Positions 30,077-39,185 of a stretch of DNA of 64,000 bases are shown in pieces. The notes beneath the pieces are model-generated. The model was given only the letters and a program-made list of their open reading frames with translations. It made no database searches and was not told the origin of the DNA. Position numbers and translations under genes: made by a program. Origin of the DNA: Komagataella phaffii GS115 (taxonomy: Eukaryota; Ascomycota; Pichiomycetes; Pichiales; Pichiaceae); contig NC_012963.1 of the NCBI RefSeq assembly GCF_000027005.1, forward strand, positions 558,001 through 622,000, given 5' to 3'. Positions within the stretch are counted from its first letter, which is position 1, and every line of letters begins with the position of its first letter.

Positions 30077-30815
30077 CACTTGAATCGAACAACTTATTTT
30101 CTTCCAAGTGATTCGTTTCCACATCGGTAGATATACTGCCTTCAATCTCAACATATTGTCCAATACGCAACCACCACATAATGTGACTCGTAAAAATACC
30201 CAACTCCATGATCAACACTACAGCATATAAAATGGCACCCATTATATCAATCTTGTCCACAAGAACACTTATCATAGAGAACGCAGCCCCTGCACTATCC
30301 ATAGAAAGGAACACAAAGTTAATACCCAAAACTCGACCTTTCCGTTTGGCCAACTCAATATAGGGGGGAACAAGTCCAGCTAGTAGCATTATAGAGGCCA
30401 AAATTCCGAAAATCAAGGAGGGCCATTCCAAGTTCTCATCAATGTACAAAGGTCTTAGCCACATTATAAAACCCATCATCATACCTAAAGCGATAACGAG
30501 AAACACAGACACCAACGATACAATTTTGACTATTTTCAGCTGTGAAGGAGGATAATACAACGTTTGAATCCATGATATTGCACATAATGCCGAAAATAGA
30601 ACAGGCTGGACCTGCATTGGAATATAAGAGTCCCTGACTATGAAATAAATTGCGAATGGGATGCCACTAGCAGCCCACAGGAACATCATAAGCGGAGGCA
30701 AACCCTCACAGTTCTTATTTCTATAGTTGTAAATGATTTGAGGGATTAACTGTATACACCATAATATCGTCCCTATTGTCCCTGTAACGATCGAAACCAC
30801 TTCTGTAATAGCCAT
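30069..30815 (-). CDS. PQ-loop repeat membrane protein (probable transporter)
   Basis: The 248-residue protein has about seven hydrophobic helices and the two-repeat plan of PQ-loop proteins. The first repeat has CIQLIPQIIYNYRNKNCEGL and the second has LLAGLVPPYIELAKRKGRV, where the PQ pair is PP. Relatives such as Ypq1-3 and cystinosin export amino acids from vacuoles or lysosomes, but this sequence is not close enough to Ypq proteins for me to name a substrate. The tail from about residue 225 is hydrophilic and cytosolic. The start is the ATG at 30815. The gene is followed by an 8 bp overlap with the convergent neighbour. Confidence 0.85.
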   Translation of the reverse strand: MAITEVVSIVTGTIGTILWCIQLIPQIIYNYRNKNCEGLPPLMMFLWAASGIPFAIYFIVRDSYIPMQVQPVLFSALCAISWIQTLYYPPSQLKIVKIVSLVSVFLVIALGMMMGFIMWLRPLYIDENLEWPSLIFGILASIMLLAGLVPPYIELAKRKGRVLGINFVFLSMDSAGAAFSMISVLVDKIDIMGAILYAVVLIMELGIFTSHIMWWLRIGQYVEIEGSISTDVETNHLEENKLFDSSVK

Positions 30816-31964
30816 AATATAGAAGTAGAGAAACCTTTATGCTCATTCTTGACGACGAGGAGGGAGGTGTTGAAGAGATAAGGATGGAGATGCCACTTTG
30901 GTAAACGGGATCTGATTCGAGAGTTCTCAGTATATTTAACGGCATGAAATGGTGTCTTTGACTACTCAATTGAATCTCAAAATCTGACGGTAAATTTGTG
31001 ATCAACTGCCTTGAAGGGGGGGAGGGGCACTATAGGTAACACCTTCATTTGACACCTTGTTGCACTGTGCTGAGAAATCCGATCGTCTCAGAAGTGTTCA
31101 AGATATGAATAGATGATTACTTCATTCGGGGATCACCAGTAGCTCTAGGAGGACTTGTAAGGTAAAAATATTGCCTCCATTACTAACTCAAATGATGTGA
31201 GACAGTTCAGCTTGGAAGACAGGATTCCAGAACAATAAGCAAGATTTTTGAGAATTTATTGATATCAGCGTTTTTAGGGCTGTAGTATTTCTCGGCGAGA
31301 TAAGAATGCATAAAACTACCTCCGTTACTTGAGCTACTTTTCTACTTTTGGTAGATTCTTTTGAACAGCCAAAGACGGAAAGCAGTTGCCCCTTGCAGTC
31401 AATTGTACGTGATTCTCATTTTTTATAGCCAATATCTTGTGCGTAATATACCTGCGTAGTTAAGTCTTGGCAAGCATATAGTTTATCCGCAAGGTATTTT
31501 TCCTGCTTATCTTTGGACATGGGACTTGGCAGCTTTATCTGTCAATAAGTGAAATAGACAGACGGTACTCTGTTCTATTATGAAGCGCCCCTATCTGATC
31601 TGATACGAATATCGAAATTGTCACCCTATAGTTTAACAGATTGTAAGGCACCGAAGATTAGGCGGGTTAGAAAGTTCTTGAGTTGTTTAGCAATCTGCTA
31701 TTTTGGAACTTCGTCAATGGTTGCATTTGAAAACTCCATCAGTTAGTCTCCAAATCGGTACAGCAATTATTACACTGGATACCAAATTGTGTGAATAGCA
31801 CATGAACGAGAAACCTGCGTATGTTGGCTGGTTCACAGTATTGATGGTGGCTCAATTGTGCAAATACCATCGGTTATTATCTGTCGGCATGTGATACTCC
31901 CACTTGGAAAGGATTAACCAGAAGACAAAATTCTGAAACATGAGAATCAGAGAAAGTTCGATTG

Positions 31965-32213
31965 ATCAACCCACGGCAATGTAAGATATCAAAAGATGAG
32001 CCGACAGAAGCAACCTCAGATCAACCAAACAGATGCAGTGCTCATCATCAATTCTGCAACTAAAACATAGACCTCGATGTATCTATGTACCGAGTTGAAA
32101 TAACCGTCTTTTGGCTACAGGACTTTGATCAAAATGCGGTTCATAAAAATTTTCCTGCATACCGTGACCTGCTAACCCTGGAAGTAAACCACAGGCGACG
32201 GTTACGATCAACC
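31965..32213 (+). repeat. Three copies of GATCAACC in the transporter promoter
   Basis: The octamer GATCAACC occurs at 31965-31972, 32020-32027 and 32206-32213, all in the same orientation. About 0.05 copies would be expected by chance in a region this size. No known yeast factor comes to mind. Confidence 0.5.
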
Positions 32214-32335
32214 AGCCGCTAGCACTCATTCAATCACCCTATTGTGCCATTTCGTCAACTGTTTATGTCAAGACAAGGTACATAATTGCATTGAGAAAAG
32301 CTTGAAAAGAGGGCATTTGCCGGACACCGATTATG

Positions 32336-32343
32336 TGACGTCA
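32336..32343. promoter_or_regulatory. Perfect CRE palindrome TGACGTCA
   Basis: The full palindrome TGACGTCA lies 262 bp above the first transporter ATG. ATF/CREB factors such as Sko1 bind this sequence in yeast, and STL1 of Saccharomyces responds to the Hog1 pathway. The link here is inferred. Confidence 0.5.
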
Positions 32344-32592
32344 TGAACACATTCCAACCGCCCCTCATATCTTTCAATTATTTGGAGGATGTACAAGTAA
32401 CATATCTTTCTGCGCGTTCTCTTAAAAGACAAGAATAAAATCCCGGTAAGATCGTTTCCCCGCCGAGATATCTCAACCGACTCTTACACTCCGGATTAAC
32501 GCTCCATATTGCAGAACCGTTCGGAGAAAAGATCTAGTAAACCTGTGATCAATTGTAAGATCAATCTACAAGGGTTGGGGTACTATGTTGCA

Positions 32593-32598
32593 TATAAA
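32593..32598 (+). promoter_or_regulatory. TATA box TATAAA overlapping the first ATG of the transporter ORF
   Basis: TATAAA at 32593-32598 shares its last base with the ATG at 32598. If it is the functional TATA box, transcription starts 40 bp or more downstream, and the second ATG at 32652 would be the real start. Confidence 0.45.
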
Positions 32599-34190
32599 TG
32601 GCAATCTATTCTCAACCCGTAAGAACCCACTTAATCTACAATAGACGTATCATGCTCAAACTCTTCCAGTATCAAGATTTTCTCCGTGGGAAAAGCTTTT
32701 TATGGGCAATCACGCTCTGTGCCCTCCAAGGCTTTCTCTTGCTTGGCTATGACCAGGGTGTCATGTCATGTTTGATTTCAGATCCTACATTCAACAAGTT
32801 TTTTAAGTATCCTAATGAAGACTTACAGGGTGATATCACTGGTACATATGATTTGGGATGCGTAGCTGGGTCTATATTTTGTTACTTCTTTGGTGAACAA
32901 TTGGGTCGTCGAAAGGCACTCATTCTTGGCGGAACCATTATGGTTATTGGTACTGTGTTCTTGGGAGCTGCTAATGGTGTTGGAATTTTCATAGCTGGAA
33001 GAGTTATTACTGGTATTGGAAACGGTATCAATAGTTCCACCGTGCCAACGTTACAGGCAGAATGCTCTCCTGCAAATATCAGAGGTGCCTTATTAACACT
33101 GCAAGGAACTGTTACCATTTTGGGATTGGTGATTGCTTACTGGGCTGGATTCGGAACTAGTTTTGTTGATTCAAATTTTCAGTGGAGATTTCCGGTAAGC
33201 TTCCAAGCTTTTTTTGCTGTATGTTTGGTTATTCAGGCAATAGGTCTGCCTGATACTCCACGTTGGCTAGTAGCTCATGGTCGATTGAATGAAGCTAGAA
33301 ATGTTATTGCCTGTTTGCTGGACAAATCGGAGGACGACCCAGAAGTTGAAAGCCAATTGTTTGATATTAAAACTACCGTGGATGAGGAGTTTGCAGGAGG
33401 TCCATTCAAGTTCAAGGAATTTCTCCAGATGGGTAAAACCCAAAATTTTCGAAGACTATGTATCACCATTGGCGTTAATATCATGCAGCAGTTTACTGGT
33501 TCTAATATGATCAACTATTATGCGCCAACAGTGTACCAGAAAACGATGGGATTTGACAACCAAATGAGTATGATCCTCGGCGGTTGCACTTCAATTACAT
33601 ATTTAGTTGGTTCTGTTTTGCCCGTGTTCTTAGTTGACAGGTTTGGAAGGAGAACCTTGTTGATGGTCTCTGCCGGTGGTCTGTGTTTCTGCTTCATGAT
33701 GGTATCCATTCTATTGTCAACAGAGATACAAGCAGCTGCGTATGCAGCAGTTGCTTTTATTTTCATATTTCAAATCTTTTTAGCAGTAGGTTTTCTTCCA
33801 GTGCCATGGTTTTTAGGTTCTGAGTTGAATATAACCAGGCTTAGGGCTAGAGCATGCTCCATCGCATCTGGCTGGAACTGGATGTGTGTTTACGCCATTG
33901 TGAAGATTACACCAATTGCCATGAAAAACTTAGGGTGGAAGACGTTTATTATCTTTACTGTCTTGAATGCCATGTGGATCCCCATTGTGTATTGCTTCTT
34001 CCCTGAGACTAATGGACTGGAGCTGGAGGATATTGACTTAATATTTGCACGAGGTGGTTTCACGGGTGGTGTTTTTAGTACTCGTGGGAAGACTGTACAG
34101 AAGCATGCTCATTTGAACCAGCAACTAAAAACGGGCGATGAAAAGGATACCGGAGACATCGAGTTCGTAGAGGACGTGTCAAGGGCCTAA
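32598..34190 (+). CDS. MFS sugar transporter family protein, STL1-like (glycerol or sugar proton symporter)
   Basis: The protein has 530 residues from 32598, or 512 from the ATG at 32652. It has 12 predicted helices and the sugar-porter signatures GEQLGRRKAL after helix 2, LPDTPRWLVAHGRL at the end of the first half, VDRFGRRTLL, and PETNGLELEDIDLIF at the C-terminus. The segment TYDLGCVAGSIF and the QFTGSNMINYYAP element are nearest to Stl1, the glycerol/proton symporter, among Saccharomyces transporters. Substrate is not readable from sequence; glycerol is the best guess and a hexose is possible. I list the longest frame, but the TATA box overlapping its ATG argues for the shorter start. Confidence 0.85.
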   Translation: MAIYSQPVRTHLIYNRRIMLKLFQYQDFLRGKSFLWAITLCALQGFLLLGYDQGVMSCLISDPTFNKFFKYPNEDLQGDITGTYDLGCVAGSIFCYFFGEQLGRRKALILGGTIMVIGTVFLGAANGVGIFIAGRVITGIGNGINSSTVPTLQAECSPANIRGALLTLQGTVTILGLVIAYWAGFGTSFVDSNFQWRFPVSFQAFFAVCLVIQAIGLPDTPRWLVAHGRLNEARNVIACLLDKSEDDPEVESQLFDIKTTVDEEFAGGPFKFKEFLQMGKTQNFRRLCITIGVNIMQQFTGSNMINYYAPTVYQKTMGFDNQMSMILGGCTSITYLVGSVLPVFLVDRFGRRTLLMVSAGGLCFCFMMVSILLSTEIQAAAYAAVAFIFIFQIFLAVGFLPVPWFLGSELNITRLRARACSIASGWNWMCVYAIVKITPIAMKNLGWKTFIIFTVLNAMWIPIVYCFFPETNGLELEDIDLIFARGGFTGGVFSTRGKTVQKHAHLNQQLKTGDEKDTGDIEFVEDVSRA

Positions 34191-34603
34191 GGATTTTAAT
34201 CATATATAGTCACTCAGAAAATTAATCTGATTTGGTTCTAGAATAATAAGCTTTTTATTCTGAAAACTTTAACCTTTGTGATTTTACAAGCAAGACTGAG
34301 ACGAAATTGGTTTGATATCCCATCCATTGATTGGACACAACAGAATACCTTTGTTGAAAAAACTGCATAACCTAAAATTGAACCAGTGTTACCAGTCAGT
34401 AGTCAACGAAACGTAGAGTCCAATTCTCCAAAAGTAGGGCCATTTGCACTGGCAACATCTCGTTTCGTGTGCTTGTGGCAAATAAACGGTGAGTCCTATC
34501 CTGGATAATATTTCATCGTGTGCGCTACGTCATGGCCGCGCGTCCTGATATCCAGATTTGCGATCCCCTACTTCGCCCTCCATTACCTCTATACACGTCA
34601 CAC
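34191..34603. promoter_or_regulatory. Transporter 3' end and DFM1 promoter
   Basis: About 413 bp lie between tandem plus-strand genes. The first part is AT-rich with AATAA-like signals near 34240-34260. I see no ORF or RNA gene. Confidence 0.35.
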
Positions 34604-35570
34604 ATGTCAGAACTAACCCAGTAAGTATCCCGCCACAAAACTTAATGCCAATGAACTTTTTCTAACAATCAGGTTTATCCGTGATATCCCTCCTATTACT
34701 AGAGCCTTAGTTCTTTCCACGTTGACATTGGCAGGTCTCGACTCGCTAGGAATAGTTAATGCTATCTCGTTCGTGTTCTATTGGCAGAATATATACGAAA
34801 AATGGGAGTTTTATAGACTCATCACAGGGTTCCTGGTAATGAGCCCTGAGCGAATGCAAGGATTATTCGAAACGTACCTGATGTACACCTATAGTCGAGA
34901 TATAGAAAGTGGTAAATTCCAGTTCAACCTTCCAGATTACATCTATTATCATTTGATTGTGGTCTCGTTGATATGGTTCTTTTCGATATTTAGTGATGGA
35001 GTGTTTCTGTCCCTGCCACTTCTTTCGGCCCTCACTTATACTTGGTCCATCAATAACTACAATAGTCAAGTGAGCTTCTATTTCATGTCTATCAAAGCTT
35101 CCCTACTTCCTGCCGTTTTTTTGGGTTTCAGGTTATTATTGGAAGGTCGTTACTTTGCTCTCCAATGTGCAGTCGGAATGTTTGCTGCATACATATACAA
35201 CTGCATTGAAACCAAAACTTTCGGACCATTGATTGGACTTTTCTCCAAGCACGATAAGGATGTTTCCAATGCCACCGCAAATATTCGCCGAGTGGGCACT
35301 TTGAAGAACACCCAAGCATCAACTTGGATTTATGGTGATTATGGATATCTGCAAGCTCCTAACTGGCTGACGAATCTTTGCATAAGGCTCACTGGAATCA
35401 ACTATAAATCTTCCCTATATCAAAATCAAAGACGGAAAAACCAAGCTACTGCGATAAGAAATGCAACCATGAGGCCAGGCACTACTGCAGGATCGTCATC
35501 ATCATTCATTAAAAGCACTATTACAGAGGCCTTCAGAGGCAGAGGACAGAGACTGGGTAATGGTAGTTAA
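34604..35570 (+). CDS. DFM1: Derlin family ER protein Dfm1, with a 17-nt first exon
   Basis: Exon 1 is 34604-34620 (MSELT plus two bases), the intron is 34621-34672, and exon 2 is 34673-35570; together they give 304 residues. Splicing creates MSELTQFIRDIPPITRAL, the derlin N-terminus (compare IPPITR in Dfm1). The rhomboid-like membrane core spans about residues 15-185, with WEFYRLITGFL and TYTWSINNYN. At the C-terminus FRGRGQRLG (residues 293-301) is a Cdc48-binding SHP box. It marks Dfm1 rather than Der1. Dfm1 moves membrane proteins out of the ER for degradation and acts in sphingolipid control. Saccharomyces Dfm1 has two SHP boxes; I see one. An unspliced reading starts in the wrong place, inside helix 1. 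Confidence 0.93.
34621..34672 (+). other. DFM1: DFM1 intron (52 nt)
   Basis: The donor is GTAAGT, the branch site CTAAC has its adenosine at 34665, and the acceptor CAG ends at 34672, only 7 nt beyond the branch point. It splits the sixth codon. Confidence 0.88.
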
Positions 35571-35577
35571 GAACCAT

Positions 35578-36291
35578 CTAAGAATCCTCCTTATCAACCA
35601 ACTGAATCAATTCATCCAAGTATCTATCATGAGATCGTTTGTTACCACTTTTATCCAGATCCATCAGTGATCTGTGCAATCGTTTAAGATAATCCAGATT
35701 CGATCCGCTGGGACCCTCATTCGATCGAATAACTTTTGCAGTTGTTGTCGGGTGTTCCGGCCCTATAAACGACTCGTTGGAAGTGGTACCTATGTAAACC
35801 AAAGAATGAATAACATTTTTGCCCGTATGCGTATCAACGATAGTATGGGATTGAACAAATTCCTTGATCTCCGGGTTCTGAGAAAAGTACTCGTCATCTA
35901 ACTCTACTTCGAACGTGACTTTATGCTGTGTGTAGCCGTCCTGTTCTCGTACATCCAGATAACTGCAGACCTCCTCCCTGTGCTGTGCGGGGATATAGTA
36001 TATACAACCCCAAACTTGCAAGTCTGATCCGATGATGTTCTTTTTATCTCCGTTACACTCAAAGTAATGAACACTTTCTAGAAACCGGTGATCCCTTACT
36101 ATATCTGCGTACGGAATTAAGGTTACCACTCTTCCTGGGCTCTCCGGTGTACCTCTATGATCTGTAGAACTCTGCCAAAACCGTCTGACAAAACCTGAGA
36201 TTTTGCCTGGAATCTTATGTGTCGCATGAGGAGGCGGCTTAAATATTAGAGAACCATAGCCTAGAACCCATAACGGAGCATCGTTAGTCAT
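35578..36291 (-). CDS. GCG1: Gamma-glutamylcyclotransferase Gcg1 (ChaC family)
   Basis: The 237-residue product is a ChaC-type enzyme that cleaves glutathione to 5-oxoproline and Cys-Gly in the cytosol. The substrate-binding loop is WVLGYGSLIF (residues 8-17) and the catalytic glutamate is E116 in YLDVREQDGY. Other family features are SGFVRRFWQSSTDHRGTP and PGRVVTL. The start is the ATG at 36291 (MTNDAPLW); the frame above begins with TTG. The gene converges with DFM1 with 7 bp between stops. Confidence 0.93.
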   Translation of the reverse strand: MTNDAPLWVLGYGSLIFKPPPHATHKIPGKISGFVRRFWQSSTDHRGTPESPGRVVTLIPYADIVRDHRFLESVHYFECNGDKKNIIGSDLQVWGCIYYIPAQHREEVCSYLDVREQDGYTQHKVTFEVELDDEYFSQNPEIKEFVQSHTIVDTHTGKNVIHSLVYIGTTSNESFIGPEHPTTTAKVIRSNEGPSGSNLDYLKRLHRSLMDLDKSGNKRSHDRYLDELIQLVDKEDS

Positions 36292-36550
36292 ACTTGGGAG
36301 TATGTAATAGATCAAGGAGAAACTGAATGTAGTCTAAACCTTATCGCGAAGAGATCTTTATCTTCCGACTGAACTCCTACCGCCCAACCAAGCGAGGAGT
36401 TAGACGACTACAATCTTGAAAACTGTTTTATAGTGCTCAACTAATGAAAAATGGTGGCACAATTTCTGAAAAGCATAGGGACCTACAATTCAATCAGATA
36501 ATTAATAATATCAAAGTTCTATCAAAATACATGTATTATACCCCCGATGA

Positions 36551-38305
36551 TCAACACCAGAATTTGTAGGTTCGGTACCAGAATGGCTTTCGGGCCAGAG
36601 TCTCCTTCTCTTCGACAATTTCCTGCTTTAATAACTCCAAGTCGAAGTCTCTTCGTCCACTGTCGACGTCCATTTCATTGAGCTTGACGTATAAGCACCA
36701 GTTCTTCTTCACGATCTTATGGATCACGTATACGATAATAACAACAGGGACAGTCAAATAAGCTTTGAAGAATCCTTCGGCAGAGGACTTATCACCTAGA
36801 GGGAAGGCAGCAACCCAAAAGGAAACAATCAGAACCAGACAGTTGATAATTAAACCAATCCATGAACCGATGATACCACCTTGAGCTGTGAAAACCAACT
36901 CGTTGGTACCACGCCCAAGGGACTTTAAACAGGCACGGAATCTGATGTGACTAAGACAGATAGATCCCCATGTGAAAATAGAAGATAAACCGGAGAGAGC
37001 TAACAGCCAGTCGAACATCTCACCTTGCTTGGGAGAAGCAGCAACAAATGCCAAACATCCAAATAACAAAGTAAGGCCAATAGCGGCAAGTGGTCTTCCC
37101 TCTCTGTCGATGTAGCCAAGAATCTTTGGAGCCTGGCCTTGTGCAGCAAGAGATTGCAAGATACGGGATGAACCGTAGACTGCAGAATTACCAACGGACA
37201 GAACTGCGATCATGATAACAACGTTCATAACAGAGTCCAAACCATGGATACCGTTACTGACAATGGCAATGACGAATGGGGATGCAGATGCATCTACTGA
37301 ACTTGAACCGATCAATCTTGGATCGTTGAAAGGAACTAATAAACCAATCAGAGTTAAAGAAATGATGTAAAACAACATAATTCTCCAGAACACTTGCTTG
37401 ATGGCAGTTGGAAGGGACTTCCTTGGGTTGGTAGCTTCAGCGGCTGCAAGACCGACCAATTCAGTACCTGCAAACGAGAAAGCAGATGTGACAAAGACGG
37501 AACAAACGGCTTTAAATGGATTATACTCGGTATTGAAAGCTCCTGGGTTTTTCCAGTATCGTCCTCCGATGTATTCACCTTTTGGACCTCCACCACAGTT
37601 CAGAATGATACCCATGAAGATAAATGCAATGACTGTGATGACTTTGATCAAGGAGAAGACGAATTCAGCTTCACCATAACCTTTCACACCAAACAGGTTG
37701 ATAACGACGATCAGCAGATAAAATATAAGAACCCAAACATCAGCGTTAACACTTTTAGAACCTTCCCAATAACTCAATGTAATAGAAGCGGCAACTAATT
37801 CTAAGGGTAAAACGATCAGCCACTGCATAGCGTAGTTGAAACCCATGGCACAACCCCATGAAGGGTCAATGAAACGGGTAGAATAGACGGCAAAGGATCC
37901 AGAAACAGGCATGGTAACAGATAATTCTCCCAAAGCTTGAACGGTAAAGTAAATCATGATACCAGTCAAACCCCAAGCAATCAGTAGGGCAGCAGGTCCA
38001 GCTGCTGCAAGAGCTTTACCGGAACCCACAAATAAACCAGTACCAATAGATCCACCAATGGCAATCATCTGCAAATGACGGTTCTTAAGTTTTCTTTGCA
38101 ATGGCGCGTTAGCAGTAGCAATGGCAGCCTTCTCCACCTCCGAAAGATTTGGATCCAGTTCCTCCATTTCATATGGCTTGAAACCATCAAACCAATTCTG
38201 AACGAAGTTTCTTTTGTTCTCAGATTTGATGCTGCCTGCCTCATAGGCTGGACTGCTATCAACCTCAGTAATCACTGCCTCTACGGATGTTTTCTTGTCA
38301 CTCAT
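36551..38305 (-). CDS. GAP1: General amino acid permease Gap1 (AAT/APC family)
   Basis: The 584-residue permease has 12 predicted helices beginning at about residue 75. Helix 1 contains AIGGSIGTGLFVGSG, the amino-acid binding turn of the family, followed by VTMPVSGSFAVY and FAGTELVGLAAAEATNPRK. The C-terminus KPFWYRTYKFWC ends in the FWC that yeast amino acid permeases use for ER exit and palmitoylation. The lysine-rich cytosolic N-terminus (SDKKTS) offers ubiquitin sites for endocytosis. Close paralogues exist in yeasts, so the exact member is likely but not certain. The ATG at 38305 is the first of the frame; the codon at 38365 is GTG. Confidence 0.88.
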   Translation of the reverse strand: MSDKKTSVEAVITEVDSSPAYEAGSIKSENKRNFVQNWFDGFKPYEMEELDPNLSEVEKAAIATANAPLQRKLKNRHLQMIAIGGSIGTGLFVGSGKALAAAGPAALLIAWGLTGIMIYFTVQALGELSVTMPVSGSFAVYSTRFIDPSWGCAMGFNYAMQWLIVLPLELVAASITLSYWEGSKSVNADVWVLIFYLLIVVINLFGVKGYGEAEFVFSLIKVITVIAFIFMGIILNCGGGPKGEYIGGRYWKNPGAFNTEYNPFKAVCSVFVTSAFSFAGTELVGLAAAEATNPRKSLPTAIKQVFWRIMLFYIISLTLIGLLVPFNDPRLIGSSSVDASASPFVIAIVSNGIHGLDSVMNVVIMIAVLSVGNSAVYGSSRILQSLAAQGQAPKILGYIDREGRPLAAIGLTLLFGCLAFVAASPKQGEMFDWLLALSGLSSIFTWGSICLSHIRFRACLKSLGRGTNELVFTAQGGIIGSWIGLIINCLVLIVSFWVAAFPLGDKSSAEGFFKAYLTVPVVIIVYVIHKIVKKNWCLYVKLNEMDVDSGRRDFDLELLKQEIVEEKETLARKPFWYRTYKFWC

Positions 38306-38403
38306 TATAAGATAGTTGTGTTGACGGTAATTAGAAGATAGACTAGGGAGAGGAGAACTATCCACTTTTATATACGTTCGGGTATGAAACCACTATCTAC
38401 AAT

Positions 38404-38409
38404 CTTATC
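38404..38409 (-). promoter_or_regulatory. GAP1: GATA-factor site GATAAG upstream of GAP1
   Basis: CTTATC on the plus strand is GATAAG read toward GAP1, about 100 bp above its start. Gln3 and Gat1 use such sites in nitrogen-repressed permease genes. A single copy is weak evidence. Confidence 0.3.
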
Positions 38410-38458
38410 TGCTTCCAGCAATCAAGATTAGGGTCATGATTAGCACCGCACCCGGTTG

Positions 38459-39053
38459 GGCATTTTTTGGGTATCCCACCCGTTTGACAGATCACTACAT
38501 AAGGGGAATGGCATTTCTCTCTTTATCGGTCATCATGCATGTGCCAAGCATTGTAAGCTGAAAAAAGCCTTGCAGACGGAAAATTTCACATTTTTGGGAG
38601 TCAACTTTTTTACTTTTTTTCCCTATCAATGCAGCCCTACATCAGGGGCACTGAAATTGTTTTATTGGTTGTTCTGCCTATCATGAATTAGAGGCTGCAA
38701 TAAAAAAGAAACGCTTCGACAGATCAAAGAGTTCATCGGGCGCTTCTCGTGCTGGAGCATGCCGAGAGGAAAACAGTTGGCACTATTTCTTTAAATGCAA
38801 GGTCAACTGCGCTCCTACAATAAAATCTATCTGAACGAAGTGGCATTTTTCTCACAAACGGCATTTCTCACCGGCAGAAATATGGGGAACGTTTTTTGTG
38901 ACTAGATCCAGGCAACGTAAACCCAATCTTGCCCAGGCACCAGACACTACTAAGCATGCCCGCCAAGCACTTGTACGATTTGTCTAATATTCCTCCGCTG
39001 ATCCCTGGAGCTCTAAGATCAGTAGAAAATCTAATAAAAAAAGGAAAAATGCC
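38459..39053. repeat. Five copies of GGCATTT between GAP1 and the AIM39-like gene
   Basis: Copies lie at 38459-38465, 38510-38516, 38842-38848 and 38860-38866 in plus orientation, and at 39047-39053 inverted. Three share a longer form, GGCATTT followed by TCTC or CTC. About 0.1 copies are expected in this length. Confidence 0.6.
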
Positions 39054-39185
39054 ACATTGCGGCCAACCAATCAATCCAAGATTATGTAATCTATTATGTT
39101 AGCCTCGATTTTCCTAACAAATCTTATCACGTTACTGTTTTCAATCATCTACCCCTTGTGATTGTAACTTTAGCAGCTGATAACT

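Larger units (their letters stand above)
30816..32597. promoter_or_regulatory. Longest gene-free stretch; large promoter of the STL1-like transporter
   Basis: This 1.78 kb region has no ORF of 60 codons or more. It holds a perfect CRE (TGACGTCA at 32336), three GATCAACC copies (31965, 32020, 32206), and several AGGGG/CCCCT elements (about 31015-31026, 31390, 31587, 32360). A TATA box at 32593 lies just before the transporter. The size fits a strongly regulated promoter. A non-coding RNA cannot be excluded. Confidence 0.5.
38306..39185. promoter_or_regulatory. Divergent GAP1/AIM39-like promoter region
   Basis: The 880 bp region contains five GGCATTT motifs (see the repeat entry). A GATAAG element (CTTATC at 38404-38409), about 100 bp above GAP1, is a possible GATA-factor site for nitrogen control. 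No ORF above 76 codons and no RNA gene is evident. Confidence 0.5.
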
